A DNA stretch of 64,000 bases from Ariolimax columbianus (Eukaryota; Mollusca; Gastropoda; Stylommatophora; Arionidae), in assembly GCA_036924085.1 (NCBI GenBank), contig JAVGWX010000004.1, positions 77,673,090-77,737,089 on the forward strand. The letters run 5' to 3'. The notes beneath the pieces were generated by a model. It ran no database searches and was not told where the DNA came from. It worked only from the letters and a program-made list of their open reading frames with translations. The position numbers and the translations under genes were made by a program. This document shows positions 53,379-63,955 of this stretch, one piece after another (positions within the stretch are counted from its first letter, which is position 1; every line of letters begins with the position of its first letter).

Positions 53379-54520
53379 TTTGCAACCATACTTCCCCCGG
53401 AACCCAAACACTTTGGTTTCCCGAAGCTGCCCGCAGAGTCATCGAAGCAACTCCTGCGGATCGCTAGTCGGCATCGTTTATGGTCAGAACTACGACGGTA
53501 TCTGATCGTCTTCGCGCCTCTGACTTTTGTTCTTGATTAATTAAAACATTCTTGACAAATGCTTTTACAGTAGCTCGTCTTGCGGCTATCCGAGAATTTC
53601 ACCTCTAGCGCCGCAATACGAATGCCCCCGTTTATTCCCTGTTAATCATTACCTCCAGTTCCGAAAACCAACAAAATAGAACCGAGGTCCTATTCCATTA
53701 TTCCATGCACCATTATTCAGGCAGCCGAGGCCTGCTTTGAACACTCTAATTTTTTCAAAGTAAACGCGCCGGCCACCCGGGACGCTCAGCGAAGAGCACC
53801 GGCGAGAGAGAGCCGGCAGACGGTAGGGCAGGAGACAACAGGCAGTGAACTGGACCGCCCGCCTGCACCTGAGATCCAACTACGAGCTTTTTAACTGCAA
53901 CAACTTTAATATACGCTATTGGAGCTGGAATTACCGCGGCTGCTGGCACCAGACTTGCTCTCCAATAGATCCTCGTTAAAGGGTTTAAAGTGTACTCATT
54001 CCAATTACGGGGCCTCGAACGAGTCCCGTATTGTTATTTTTCGTCACTACCTCCCCGTGCCGGGAGTGGGTAAGTTGCGCGCCTGCTGCCTTCCTTGGAT
54101 GTGGTAGCTGTTTCTCATGTTTTCTCTCCGGAATCGAACCCTGATTCCCCGTTACAAACATGGTAGGCATGTCACGTACCATCAACATTTGATAGGGCAG
54201 ACATTTGAAAGATGCGTCGCCGGCACATGAGATCAGCACAACGTTATCCAGAGTCACCAGTGAGGACGCCGCAACCCCGTGAGGGGAAACGACGATTGGT
54301 TTTGAACTAATAAAAGCGCTCTTTCCGCGAGGGTCGGAGCTTGGTAAGCATGTATTAGCTCTAGAATTGCCACAGTTATCCAAGTAGGATCGTGTCATCT
54401 AAGGAGCCTCGACTGATTTAATGAGCCATTCGCGGTTTCACCGCGAGACAGTGTGAACTTAGACATGCATGGCTTAATCTTTGAGACAAGCATATGACTA
54501 CTGGCAGGATCAACCAGATA
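53271..54520 (-). rRNA. 18S rRNA 5' two-thirds (pseudogene)
   Basis: The minus strand runs from TATCTGGTTGATCCTGCCAG (54520) through CGCGGTAATTCCAGCTCCAA, the V4 region (about 53760-53890), GAATTGACGGAAGGGCACC to AACAC..GAGAGCACTTTC, where it joins 28S. About 1.2 kb of the ~1.8-kb gene is present. A nine-base loss in GATCGCATGGCC (near 54230) and the loss of ~25 bases after ACTCAACAC show that it is not functional. Confidence 0.9.
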
Positions 54521-54949
54521 TCTGTCGGAGACGGACGAACCACACACACCGGTCGGCGAAGGATGGATGTGTAGAAAGCCTCTCCAGGACAGCCGCAGGG
54601 ACCGACTGGCGATTGTTCCGTCCCTCACTCCGTCAACTAAGGACCGCCTGGCAGGCGCCCGTACACACACAAACCGACCGACCGGGCGCGCTCGGGGAGG
54701 AATGGCAGCGCTTTGTGCAGAACGGATCCCAACGGCCCCCCGCGATGATTTTCACTCGGATTGGAGAAGATTTTTGCCTGCCGGCCTGCTCTTCTCCGAC
54801 CGGTTGGTCGGGTGAGGACAGGGCCTTTAGGCACGATTCCTGCTTTCTATTTGTCGATCCAAAGCTCATTGCGAGAGTTGGATCACAAGCGAGACGAACT
54901 GTCGAGATTGGCTATACAAGCTATCCTTGGACGAACCACACGGACTGAC
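54521..54949 (-). other. rDNA 5' external transcribed spacer
   Basis: Homologous to 16119-16570. Similarity ends at GGACTGACA (54949); beyond this the two loci differ completely (tccaacaacaacc here). Confidence 0.7.
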
Positions 54950-55149
54950 ATCCAACAACAACCACTAGTTCCATAACCACCTCATGTTGAGAGCACTGGT
55001 AAGACCACACTGACATACATACAAAGAAGATTCACATCAACAAGAGCGTACACGTAACTTCACATACCTGTAATATAGCAGGTTCTGTAGGGACAAGAAC
55101 ATCGACAGCATTGGTGACGTCACAGAACTGTGCCAGTGAAGAGGACTGT
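54950..55149. other. No gene recognised
   Basis: Right flank of the second rDNA-LINE block. It starts CATCCAACAACAACC, which resembles the GGGCATTCAACAAC with which MSR elements end. Confidence 0.35.
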
Positions 55150-56245
55150 ATCAGCGTGTCTATCAGTCGGTAACAGATCTAGAACATGAGTCAGATCTCA
55201 GGTTATTGTATCTATCAGTCGGTAACAGATCTAGATCATCCACCAGATCTCAGGTTATTGTATCTATCAGTCGGTAACAGATCTAGAACATCAGTCAGAT
55301 CTCAGGTTATTGTATCTATCAGTCGGTAACAGATCTACAACATGAGTCAGATCTCAGGTTATTGTATCTATCAGTCGGTAACAGATCTACAACATGAGTC
55401 AGATCTGAGGTTATTGTATCTATCAGTCGGTAACAGATCTAGAACATCAGTCAGATCTCAGGTTATTGTATCTATCAGTCTGTAACAGATCTACAACATG
55501 AACCAGATCTCAGGTTATCGTATCTATCAGTCGGTAAAAGATCTCGATCATCAACCAGAACTCAGGTTATTGTATCTATCAGTCGGTGACAGATCTAGAA
55601 CATGAACCAGATCTCTGGTTATTGTATCTATCAGTCGGTAACAGATCTAGAACATCAACCAGATCTCAGGTTATTGTATCTATCCGTAACAGATCTAGAA
55701 CATCAACCAGATCTCAGGTTATTGTATCTATCCGTAACAGATCTAGATCATCAACCAGATGTCAGGTTATTGTATCTATCCGTAACAGATCTAGATCATC
55801 CACCAGATCTCAGGTTATTGTATCTATCAGTCGGTAACAGATCTAGAACATCAGTCAGATCTCAGGTTATTGTATCTATCAGTCAGTAACAGATCTAGAA
55901 CATCAACCAGATCTCAAGTTATTGTATCTATCAGTCAGTAACAGATCTAGAACATCAACCAGATCTCGTTATTGTATCTATAAGTCAGTAACAGATCTAG
56001 AACATCAACCAGATCTCAAGTTATTGTATCTATCAGTCGGTAACAGATCTAGAACATCAACCAGATCTCAAGTTATTGTATCTATAAGTCAGTAACAGAT
56101 CTAGAACATCAACCAGATCTCAAGTTATTGTATCTATCAGTCGGTAACAGATCTAGAACATCAACCAGATCTCAGGTTATTGTATCTATCAGTCGGTAAC
56201 AGATCTAGAACATCAACCAGATCTCAGGTTATTATATGAGTTAAT
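55150..56245. repeat. 52-bp minisatellite, ~21 copies
   Basis: Unit TATCTATCAGTCGGTAACAG, ATCTAGAACATCAACC, AGATCTCAGGTTATTG. Three units (55680-55790) lack the CAGTCGG block and are ~45 bp. Every unit has one or two AGATCT sites. The array lies upstream of the rDNA 5' ETS in rDNA orientation, where intergenic-spacer subrepeats would be expected, but the link is unproven. Confidence 0.9.
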
Positions 56246-56639
56246 AACAGATCTAGAGAATAGATCCATTATTGTGCCTATCAGCTGAGTAAAGAACTGG
56301 AATTTATTCTCTAACGATTCTCAATAGTCTCTGACAACGTGCCATAAATCTTCCTGAACATAATCTCCCAGTAATTTCAGAACGTATTTGAATCCAAGTA
56401 TCAACAAACGCATTTGTCTCAACCCTTATAAATAACAGCGCTTCCATGACTATAACCTATGTCAGTGACAGGCAGACAACTTGTATACAAGTGTACTAAT
56501 ATAAAGTTAAGCTGCTTTCTTAGGTGGACCCGGTCTAAGCAGAGAACAATAACAACCAAAGCTCTTTATACAGTCTAATCATTGAAATTGCGAACAACAA
56601 AACAAATCAAATCAACGGGAGTCAAATCAGGGAGTGGCT
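56246..56639. other. No gene recognised
   Basis: No repeat or coding match seen. Confidence 0.35.
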
Positions 56640-57000
56640 TGGCTTGTCTTCGTTTTATTCTCAATCTCCCACTACGAAACACTGAAAAGGCTTAAGTAGC
56701 AGAATGTAGTCCTGAGAACGGAATGCGTTCTGTCGTAGTTTACAGCTTGACTGCGATATTTGCACCTTTCGGTTCAACACATCCGACTTCAGCAACAATT
56801 TTTTTAGTACCGGGTTAGCATTCCCTCTTCGATCCCTTCTTCTTAGCAAGTCTGCCCTGCTATCCAGGATCACAGCGTGGAGGTGTAGAAGGGTCTTGGC
56901 AGCTTTGGTTCGCTGGCCCAGACGCAAGCAGTCAGCTATGAGTCGCTGACCCCTGCAGCTAATGTGCTGCTCAGCATCTTGATCCCATAAAAACAGGGAG
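56640..57000 (-). repeat. SINE-3 copy, full length
   Basis: Plus-strand view: TCGTTTTATTCTC, CACTGAAAAGGCTTAAG, TCTGTCGTAGTTTACAGC, GCGATATTTGCACCTTTCGG, CACATCCGACTTCAGC, TAGCATTCCCTCTTCGATCC, AAGCAGTCAGCTATGAGTCG. Confidence 0.7.
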
Positions 57001-57129
57001 TGAGACAGATAAAAAAGTCGTGTCTCTGAAGAGATAAATAAATAATGGCGTCCATAAGACGCTAGATAAAGGACAGATACATTAAGAGTAAAGGTCGCTG
57101 TCTACTCATGTGCCTTCACTGTTGTTGAT

Positions 57130-57510
57130 GAATATCCGACACTCAGATTCGTCATCTACGGAGCTATAAAGAAGCAGAGACACTCATCAAACGATCCATG
57201 AGGACGCAATGGAGAAAGGAGCACAGAGAATACAAGCCAGAAAATTACAGCATAGACATACTTGCCATAGATGGGCAGACAAAGATCTTCAGACTCAGAA
57301 CGGGACATTGCAGATTCAAGGTTCACCTCCACAGAATGGGTCTCAGATTCCCCGTCACGTGCGGTTGTAGAGTACCAAAGCAAAAATACCAGAACATGTC
57401 CTGCAGGACTGTCCAACTTGTGTAGACCAAAGAAAGGCAGTGTGGCCCAGGGGAGCGAACATGGTCGACAAGCTGTTGGAGACCGGCGAAGACATGAAAC
57501 CTACAGTCTC
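57130..57510 (+). pseudogene. LINE RNase H C-terminal fragment
   Basis: Plus frame: MRTQWRKEHREYKPENYSID, TKIFRLRTGHCRFKVHLHRM, TCGCRVPKQKYQNMSCRTVQ, then (other frame) a C-terminal ..PSVSFVNLTRLES. Family tail FRLRTGHCR..HL.R....C.CG..... The last codons are the first unit of the 39-bp array that follows. Confidence 0.6.
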
Positions 57511-58570
57511 CTTCGTGAACCTCACCAGACTAGAGTCATAGCATAAGTTAATCGTAAACCGCACCAGACTAGAGTCATGGCATAAGTTGATCGTGAACCT
57601 CACCGGACTAGAAGCATATCCTCAGTTGATCGTGAACCTCACTGGACTAGAGTCATAGCGTCAGTTGATCGTGAACCTGACTGGACTAGAGTCATAGCAT
57701 CAATTGATCGTGAACCTCACCAGACTAGAGTCAAAGCATCAATTGGTAGTGAACCTCACCAGACTAGTCATAGCATCAATTGATCGTGAACCTCACCAGA
57801 CTAGAGTCATAGCATCAATTGATCGTGTACCTCACCAGACGAGTCATAGCATCAATTGATCGTGAACCTCACCAGACTAGAGTCATAGCATCAATTGATC
57901 GTGAACCTCACCAGACTAGAGTCATAGCATCAATTGATCATGAACCTCACCAGACTAGAAGCATAGCATCAATTGATCGTGAACCTCACCAGACTAGAGT
58001 CATAGAATCAATTGATCGTGAATCTCACCAGACTAGAAGCATAGCATCAATTGATCGTGAATCTCACCAGGCTAGAGTCATAGCATCAGTTGATCGTGAA
58101 CCTCACCAGACTAGAGTCATAGAATCAATTGATCGTGAATCTCACCAGACTAGAGTCATAGCATCAGTTGATCGTGAACCTCACCAGACTAGAGTCATAG
58201 CATCAGTTGATCGTGAACCTCACCAGACTAGAGTCATAGAATCAATTGATCGTGAATCTCACCAGGCTAGAGTCATAGCATCAGTTGATCGTGAACCTCA
58301 CCAGACTAGAGTCATAGAATCAATTGATCGTGAATCTCACCAGACTAGAGTCATAGCATCAGTTGATCGTGAACCTCACCAGACTAGAAGCATAGCATCA
58401 GTTGATCGTGAACCTCACCAGACTAGAAGCATAGCATCAGTTGATCGTGAACCTCACCAGACTAGAGTCATAGCATCAGTTGATCGTGAACCTCACCAGA
58501 CTAGAAGCATAGCATCAGTTGATCGTGAACCTCACCAGACTAGAGTCATAGCATCAGTTGATGGAAGAAG
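57505..58570. repeat. 39-bp minisatellite, ~27 copies
   Basis: Unit CTCACCAGACTAGAGTCATA, GCATCAATTGATCGTGAAC. Main variants: CAATTG/CAGTTG, GAGTC/GAAGC, AACCTC/AATCTC, and GCATC/GAATC. 39 is a multiple of 3, so 57819-58577 stays open (13-residue repeat REPHQTRVIASID). The first unit coincides with the C-terminal codons of the LINE fragment at 57130-57510. Confidence 0.95.
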
Positions 58571-58571
58571 G

Positions 58572-58790
58572 AGTTGAATGCCCACCATAAGAACTTGTCT
58601 TTCGTACGACCTGGAAAGGGCGCTAGGTGGGGGAATGCTGCATCTTTGGGCACATCACGAAGTTGCTGATGAACGTGACATGGGGTCCTCCAGGCTGTTG
58701 TGATATGCTTCGAATCATCTGCGTGTCCCTCACTACTACAGAGATGACGTCGATATCACCAGACTGTAATGATTCATAATGTTTCCAGGC
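58572..58790 (-). repeat. MSR element, 5' part only
   Basis: TTGAATGCCCACCATAAGAA, GACCTGGAAAGGGCGCTAGG, GGGTCCTCCAGGCTGTTGTG, CCCTCACTACTACAG. The minisatellite part is missing. Confidence 0.6.
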
Positions 58791-58856
58791 AGGGAGAACT
58801 GCATGGAAGTGAGGCGGAGACTTGGTCAATCGAGCTCCAATTGATGCATATATTGT

Positions 58857-58924
58857 TGTTGTTTGACCAGGGTCCTCCAGGCAGTTGTGCTATGCTTGGC
58901 TTCATCTGTGTGTCACTCACTACT
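58857..58924 (-). repeat. MSR element, part 1 (split by CR1/L2)
   Basis: CAGGGTCCTCCAGGCAGTTG, GCTATGCTTGGCTTCATC, CACTCACTACTA. The continuation (CGGGGATCACATCG) is at 62760. Confidence 0.7.
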
Positions 58925-58932
58925 AAGGCCAA

Positions 58933-59741
58933 GTCAGATTATGTGATTTGTGTGGCGAGAATGTTAGTATTACTACAACGTTGGAAGATGAAGGAACCGT
59001 TTTATGTAGAATATGTAGAGTTGAAGAGAGGCAGGCACAAATGGATTGCAATATAAGGGAAAATGAGAAGAGATTGGAGGAGATAGAAAAGAGGCAGATG
59101 GAAATAGAAGGGAAACAAGTGAAAATGGAGGAAATTTTAAAGAAGCTGCAGTCAAGGTGTAGTCAAGGAAGTAAGGGAGATTTGAGTGAGGAAACAGCTC
59201 ACAGGGCAGAGAGCTTTGGAGAGAAGTATGCACATATAGGTGAGGGGTCAGTATTGGTAGTAGGAGATTCAATGGTGAGAGAGGTTGGCAGACATTTGTC
59301 TAAACAACACAACATGTTTGAAAGAATGGATATTGGGGGAGCAAAAATAGAGGATATAGAGGGGAGAATAAAGAGGTTAGATGACAAAGGAAACAGTCAT
59401 GTGGTAGTATTGGCAGGTACAAATAATGTAAAGAGAGATGGTACAGAAATAATTATGGATAAATATAAAAGACTTCTGAGAACACTTAAGGAAAAAAGTT
59501 TAGAAAGGTCACAATGATGGGCATTTTAGACAGAGCAGATAGGTCAGACTATCTAGATAGCAAAATAATAGGTATCAACCTTAGGTTACAGGTGATGTGT
59601 GCGGACATGGGAATGGAATTTATTGATGTTAAAGTAGACAAAAGTAAAATGTTAGATAGGGGAGGTTTACATCTAAATGAGATAGGACAGCATGTTGTAG
59701 CAAAGTATATGTTCTATCATTGTGTTAGAAATTTAAACTAG
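58933..59741 (+). pseudogene. CR1/L2 ORF1 protein with SGNH esterase domain
   Basis: N-terminus: two CxxC pairs (LCDLCGEN, VLCRICRVEE), a zinc-binding, PHD-like start. Residues ~35-75 are a Glu/Lys-rich coiled coil (RENEKRLEEIEKRQMEIEGK). Then an SGNH hydrolase: VLVVGDSMVREVG (block I, nucleophile Ser in GDS), VVVLAGTNNVKRDG (Gly-x-Asn block) and, after a frameshift near 59515, MLDRGGLHLNEIGQ (Asp and His of the last block). Such esterase domains are known in ORF1 of CR1/L2 elements of fish and other animals. The TGA at 59515 region cuts the frame before the last block. Confidence 0.75.
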
Positions 59742-59749
59742 TAAGGCCT

Positions 59750-62378
59750 ATGAAGTATGAGACTAAAGATAGGCCTACAATAGGGTGCTATAGAGGGTGT
59801 AGTCAAAGGGGTAAGTTGGTGTCAGGAAAGTGTGAAATACATAGTGGAAAAGCAAACACTAAAATGATAAAGCAGAAGCAAAAAGAGGAAAACCAACAAC
59901 ATTACAAACTAAAATGTTTTTATGCAAATGTGAGAAGCATAGTAAATAAAAGAGAAGAATTGGAATTGTATGTAGAAGAAGAAAAATCAGATATAATAGG
60001 GTTAACAGAATCATGGACATATGAGGAGATTGCAGATAGTGAACTTGAAATTGAGGGATATACAATGTTAAGGAAAGATAGGATAATTGGAGACAAGACT
60101 AAGGGATGTGGCGTTTTATTTTACTGTATAAATTCTGTTAATATAACGATCAAAGATTATTTATCACGTGGTAATAAAAATGAAAGTGTATGGGGAGAAA
60201 TAGAAAGTGGGGGTGAAAAAACAGTGATTGGAGTGTGCTATAGATGTCCATCAAGTCAAAAAGAGGAAGATGAGGAGCTGATTAGTAGCATAGCAAAGGC
60301 AAGTGAAGGGAAATTATTATTAATGGGAGATTTCAACTATCCAGAAATAAAATGGGATATGGCAGAAGCACTTGTAGAGTCAAAACCTTTTGTTAAGTGC
60401 ATAACTAACAATTTTTTAATTCAACATGTAGAAGCAGCCACCAGAGGCAAAAACATACTCGACCTAGTTTTTAACCACAGAGGAAAATATGATGGAAAAC
60501 GTTACCGTTGGGGAACTGTTTGGCTCAAGTGACCATCAAATCATCCGTTGGGATCTTATTGCAGGGAAAGAAGTAAACATAAACACGCGAACATACGACT
60601 ACTCTAAGGCAGATGTTAAGAGGATGAAAGAGGCAGTGAACCACATAATCTGGAAAGATATTGTCGTAGGAACAGATGTTGAACAGGAGTGGGAAAGTTT
60701 TAAAACAGTTCTAGAAACGCTAAAAGAGGAATGTGTTCCATGTAGGGAGGTAAACCCCAAGCGTAAAAAGTGGATAACTAGATTTGTAGTGAAATGTAGA
60801 AGAGCAAAAAATAAAACATGGAAAAAATATATAGAGGCAGGTAAATCAAAAGAAACATATGTAAAATATTTGGACAAGCAAAACATATCTCAGAAAGCGA
60901 ATAAAACAGCAAAAATAGACTTTGAAAAAAAACTTGCTCAGAGGATCAAGACTGACAGTAAAAGCTTCTTCTCTTATGTTAGAAATAAACAAAGAACGAA
61001 AGACAAAGTAGGCCCTCTCATAGACAGTACAGGGAAAATAATAAGTGAGAATAGGGAGGCAGCTAATCTGCTCAATCAGTACTTTGGCACAGTCTTCACA
61101 AAGGAGGACTGCTCCGAGATTCCAGAGCCTATAGATATTTTTTCAAAGAGACATGGATACAGCGGGATTAAGATCAATCTGTATTACAGAGGAAATGGTT
61201 TTTAAAAAATTGGAGGGGTTGAAAGTGAATAAATGTCCAGGTCAAGATGGTATTCATCCAAAAATCCAAAATTGCTGTATGAAATTAGAGACCAACTAGC
61301 AAAACCATTGGCTATATTATGTTCTCAATCACTTACAAAAGGGATTGTTCCACGGGATTGGAAAGATGCAGGAGTGATCCCCTTATTCAAAAAAAGGCAA
61401 AAAATCAGATCCAGCAAATTATAGACCGGTGAGTTTAACGAGCATAGTCTGTAAATTGTTAGAGTCAATAATCAAAGAAAACATTGTAATGCATTTAGAC
61501 AAATTTAATCTAATTAGAAATAGTCAGCATGGGTTTACTAGAGGGAGATCATGCTTAACAAATCTATTAGAATTCATGGAGGAGGTTACTAAAATCATAG
61601 ATAAAGGGGAGCCAGTGGATGTTATTTATCTAGACTTTGCAAAGGCCTTTGATAGAGTACCTCATCAAAGATTATTTCGAAAGTTAAAATCCCATGGAAT
61701 AGGTGGGGAAGTTGCCAAATGGATTGAAAATTGGTTAATGGGAAGAAGGCAGAGGGTGGGCATAAATAAGGAGTACTCTGAGAGGAGTGAAGTGAAAAGT
61801 GGTGTACCACAGGGCTCGGTTTTGGGACCAATTTTGTTCTTGATATATATAAATGATTTGGACATTGATATGAGATCCATGATTGCAAATTTTTTTTATT
61901 TGCTGATGACACAAAACTATGCAGTAGTGTCTCATCTAAAGCGGAAGTGGATATATTGATGTCGGATTTAGATAAAATTTGAGAATGGTCTGTAAGCTGG
62001 CAAATGGAGTTTAATGTAGATAAATGTACAGTCATCCACATGAGTAGATCCAATATGGAACATAATTACAGAATGGGAGAAAACAATATTAGAAAAATAG
62101 ATAAGGAAAGGGACCTAGGGGTTATAATAGATCATACAGGAAAGGTGAGTGAGCAAGTTAAGGTAGCAGTGAAAAAGGCAAATGCAATGTTAGGAATGAT
62201 AAAAAGAAATAGTAAACATAGGAGCAAGGAAGTGATCGTCAAACTGTATAAAGCTTTAGTTAGACCTAGATTGGAGTACTGTGTACAGGTGTGGAGTCCT
62301 TATCATAGAGGGGACATAAACATGCTAGAAAGAATACAAAAAAGAGCGACAAAGATGATAGTGGGATTCCAGTTATGA
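59750..62378 (+). pseudogene. CR1/L2 ORF2 endonuclease-reverse transcriptase
   Basis: Endonuclease (59750-60580): FYANVRSIVNKREELELYV, DIIGLTESW, LLMGDFNYPEIKWD and, after a frameshift near 60515, GSSDHQIIRWD. Pre-RT region 60489-61205. RT: PRDWKDAGVIPLFKK, frameshift near 61400, then SLTSIVCKLLESI, LDFAKAFDRVPHQRL (motif A), GVPQGSVLGPILFLIYINDL (motif B); the catalytic FADDTK is in another frame at about 61900. Thumb and end: WQMEFNVDKCTVIHM, VRPRLEYCVQVWSPY, ERIQKRATKMI. At least five frame changes. No RNase H, as expected for this clade. Confidence 0.85.
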
Positions 62379-62759
62379 GGAACGACTCAGAAAAACCGGC
62401 CTACAATGTCTCGAAGAGAGAAGAATTCGTGGTGACTTAATACAGGTTTATAAGATGATCAGAGGAATCGATAAATTAGACTTTAACAAGTTTTTTTAAA
62501 TACAGCCACCTACAATAACACGAGGGCATAGCTACAAGCTGACTAAAGAGAGGTATTAGGAAATATTTTTTTAGTCAGAGAGTGGTGTCTGCTTGGAATG
62601 CATTGCCAGGGGAGGTAGTGGAGGCAGGGACAGTTAATGCATTTAAGAATAAACTGGATGCGCATAGCTTTTAGAGCAAGGTGATGTAAATGTAACTGGT
62701 TGTAAACAGACTCTGCAGGGTCTTCTAAACCAGTATAAAGACGTTAAGTTAAGTTAAGT

Positions 62760-62940
62760 TACGGGGATCACATCGATCCCTCACTTCGTTAGCCAGGCTA
62801 CCATGAAAACAGCCCATTTCCAGGGAGAGCTACTAGGAAGCCGAGGTGAGGATCTTGGCTAGTATGTTTTGCCTGACCCTGACTAACATGTCTGATCAGT
62901 ACATTTTACCTGACCAGACGTTAGTCGTCCTCCCCGATGC
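62760..62940 (-). repeat. MSR element, part 2 (split by CR1/L2)
   Basis: CGGGGATCACATCGATCCCT, GTTAGCCAGGCTACCATGA, CTTGGCTAGTATGTTTTGCC, two minisatellite units (CTAACATGTCTGATCAGTAC), GACCAGACGTTAGTC as the end. Confidence 0.75.
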
Positions 62941-63012
62941 ATATATATATATATTATATGTGTCTGTGTGAGTATGGGTGTGTGTGGGAGTGCATTCGTC
63001 TGTGTGTGTAAC
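62941..63012. repeat. (TA)n and (TG)n microsatellites
   Basis: ATATATATATATAT and TGTGTGTGTGGGAG..TGTGTGTG runs. Confidence 0.75.
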
Positions 63013-63400
63013 AATGTATCAGTTTTGTTACCTGGTCTTTATATAACCTTCATTTACATACCGAATTTGATTTTTCTTTTCTAAATTTTTAGTGCTAACA
63101 CTTCGTGGTACTCATATAGCTGTTTATAGACCGGAACCAACACACGGACTGAGTAAAAGTCAATCGAAGATGAAGCGACACTGAAGGTCAGATGTCGATA
63201 ACATGAATGCGTATGGCCCTGTTACCTCCCCTTAACAGAAACACAATGAAACCTACGTAACTGCCACAAAGTCTTAATAAGTGACCACACACAAAAAAAA
63301 GAATGAAAACAACCAACAAATAACATCAGGAACAATCAGAACTTCCCTCTTTGTGAACGATAAAATAGTGTGATAATGTCGATAAACAGAAGTCCCTGCA
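63013..63400. other. No gene recognised
   Basis: No coding or repeat match seen. Confidence 0.35.
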
Positions 63401-63404
63401 ACAA

Positions 63405-63680
63405 AAAAATTGAAGTTGACATGGTACGATAAGGTTGTTAATGCTGACCTTGTGCAGCGAGCTGGGCAGATGGCAGTAGATCAAGGAAGAAAGAGAAGGC
63501 GTTGGCGATGGATAGGATACCATTTGCATAAGAGTTGGAATAACATTGCGAGAGAGTCGTTGCACTGGATTCGCAAAGGCATGAGACGTTGAGGTCGTCC
63601 AAAACACATTTGGCGAGAAGAACTAAAGACAATCATGAAAGAGGCAAAACAGACGTGGGAAGAGTTCTTTCTTGTTTAAT
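63405..63680 (+). pseudogene. LINE RT C-terminal fragment
   Basis: KRRRWRWIGYHLHKSWNNIA, RESLHWIRKGMRR, stop, GRPKHIWREELKTIMKEAKQ then TWEE. It matches the RRWRWIGH.LRK....I...AL.WN..GKRKRGRPK.TWRR.......... tail. One stop in 92 codons. Confidence 0.7.
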
Positions 63681-63689
63681 ATCTGACTT

Positions 63690-63955
63690 AATGTCCTTTT
63701 TTTCATCTTTCTTTCTATCTTTCTGTCTTGCTTTCTTTATTTTTCTTCATTACTTTCTTTCTTTCTGTCTTGCTTTCTTTCTTTCTATCTGTCTTTGCTT
63801 TCTTTCTGTCTGTCTTGCTTTCTTTCTGTCTGTCTTGCTTTCTTTCTTTCTATTTTTCTTTTTGTCTGTCTTGTTTTCTTTATTTTTTTCTTTCTGTATA
63901 ACTTTATTTCTGTCTGTCTGTCATTCTTTCTGTCTATCTGTTTTTCTTTCTTTCT
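63690..63955. repeat. (CTTT)n/(CTGT)n polypyrimidine microsatellite
   Basis: Long TTTCTTTCTGTC-type tract, directly followed by a SINE-3 start; it is probably the expanded tail of that SINE. Confidence 0.85.

Larger units (their letters stand above)
58925..62759 (+). mobile_element. CR1/L2-type LINE, nearly full length
   Basis: It starts after CACTCACTACTA and ends in the short tandem GTTAAGTTAAGTTAAGTTA, splitting an MSR element that reads CACTACTACGGGGATCA in other copies (28560-28600). At most 2-3 bases of target duplication are visible, as is usual for CR1/L2. It has ORF1 with an SGNH-type esterase domain, ORF2 with endonuclease and RT, and a short 3' UTR. Several single-base indels break both ORFs, but sequence decay is light. 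Confidence 0.85.

Noticed and set aside
15611..54520. Functional rDNA units
   Set aside because: 18S is truncated in both places, 28S has only its 3' end with a mutated sarcin-ricin loop, and ITS and 5.8S are missing.
54481..54948. 155-codon plus-strand open frame and others over 15.6-16.6 kb and 53.6-54.9 kb
   Set aside because: They are antisense to 18S and the 5' ETS; no protein resemblance.
57819..58577. 252-codon repeat protein
   Set aside because: Open only because the 39-bp unit is a multiple of three and lacks stops in one frame; changes between units alter residues freely.
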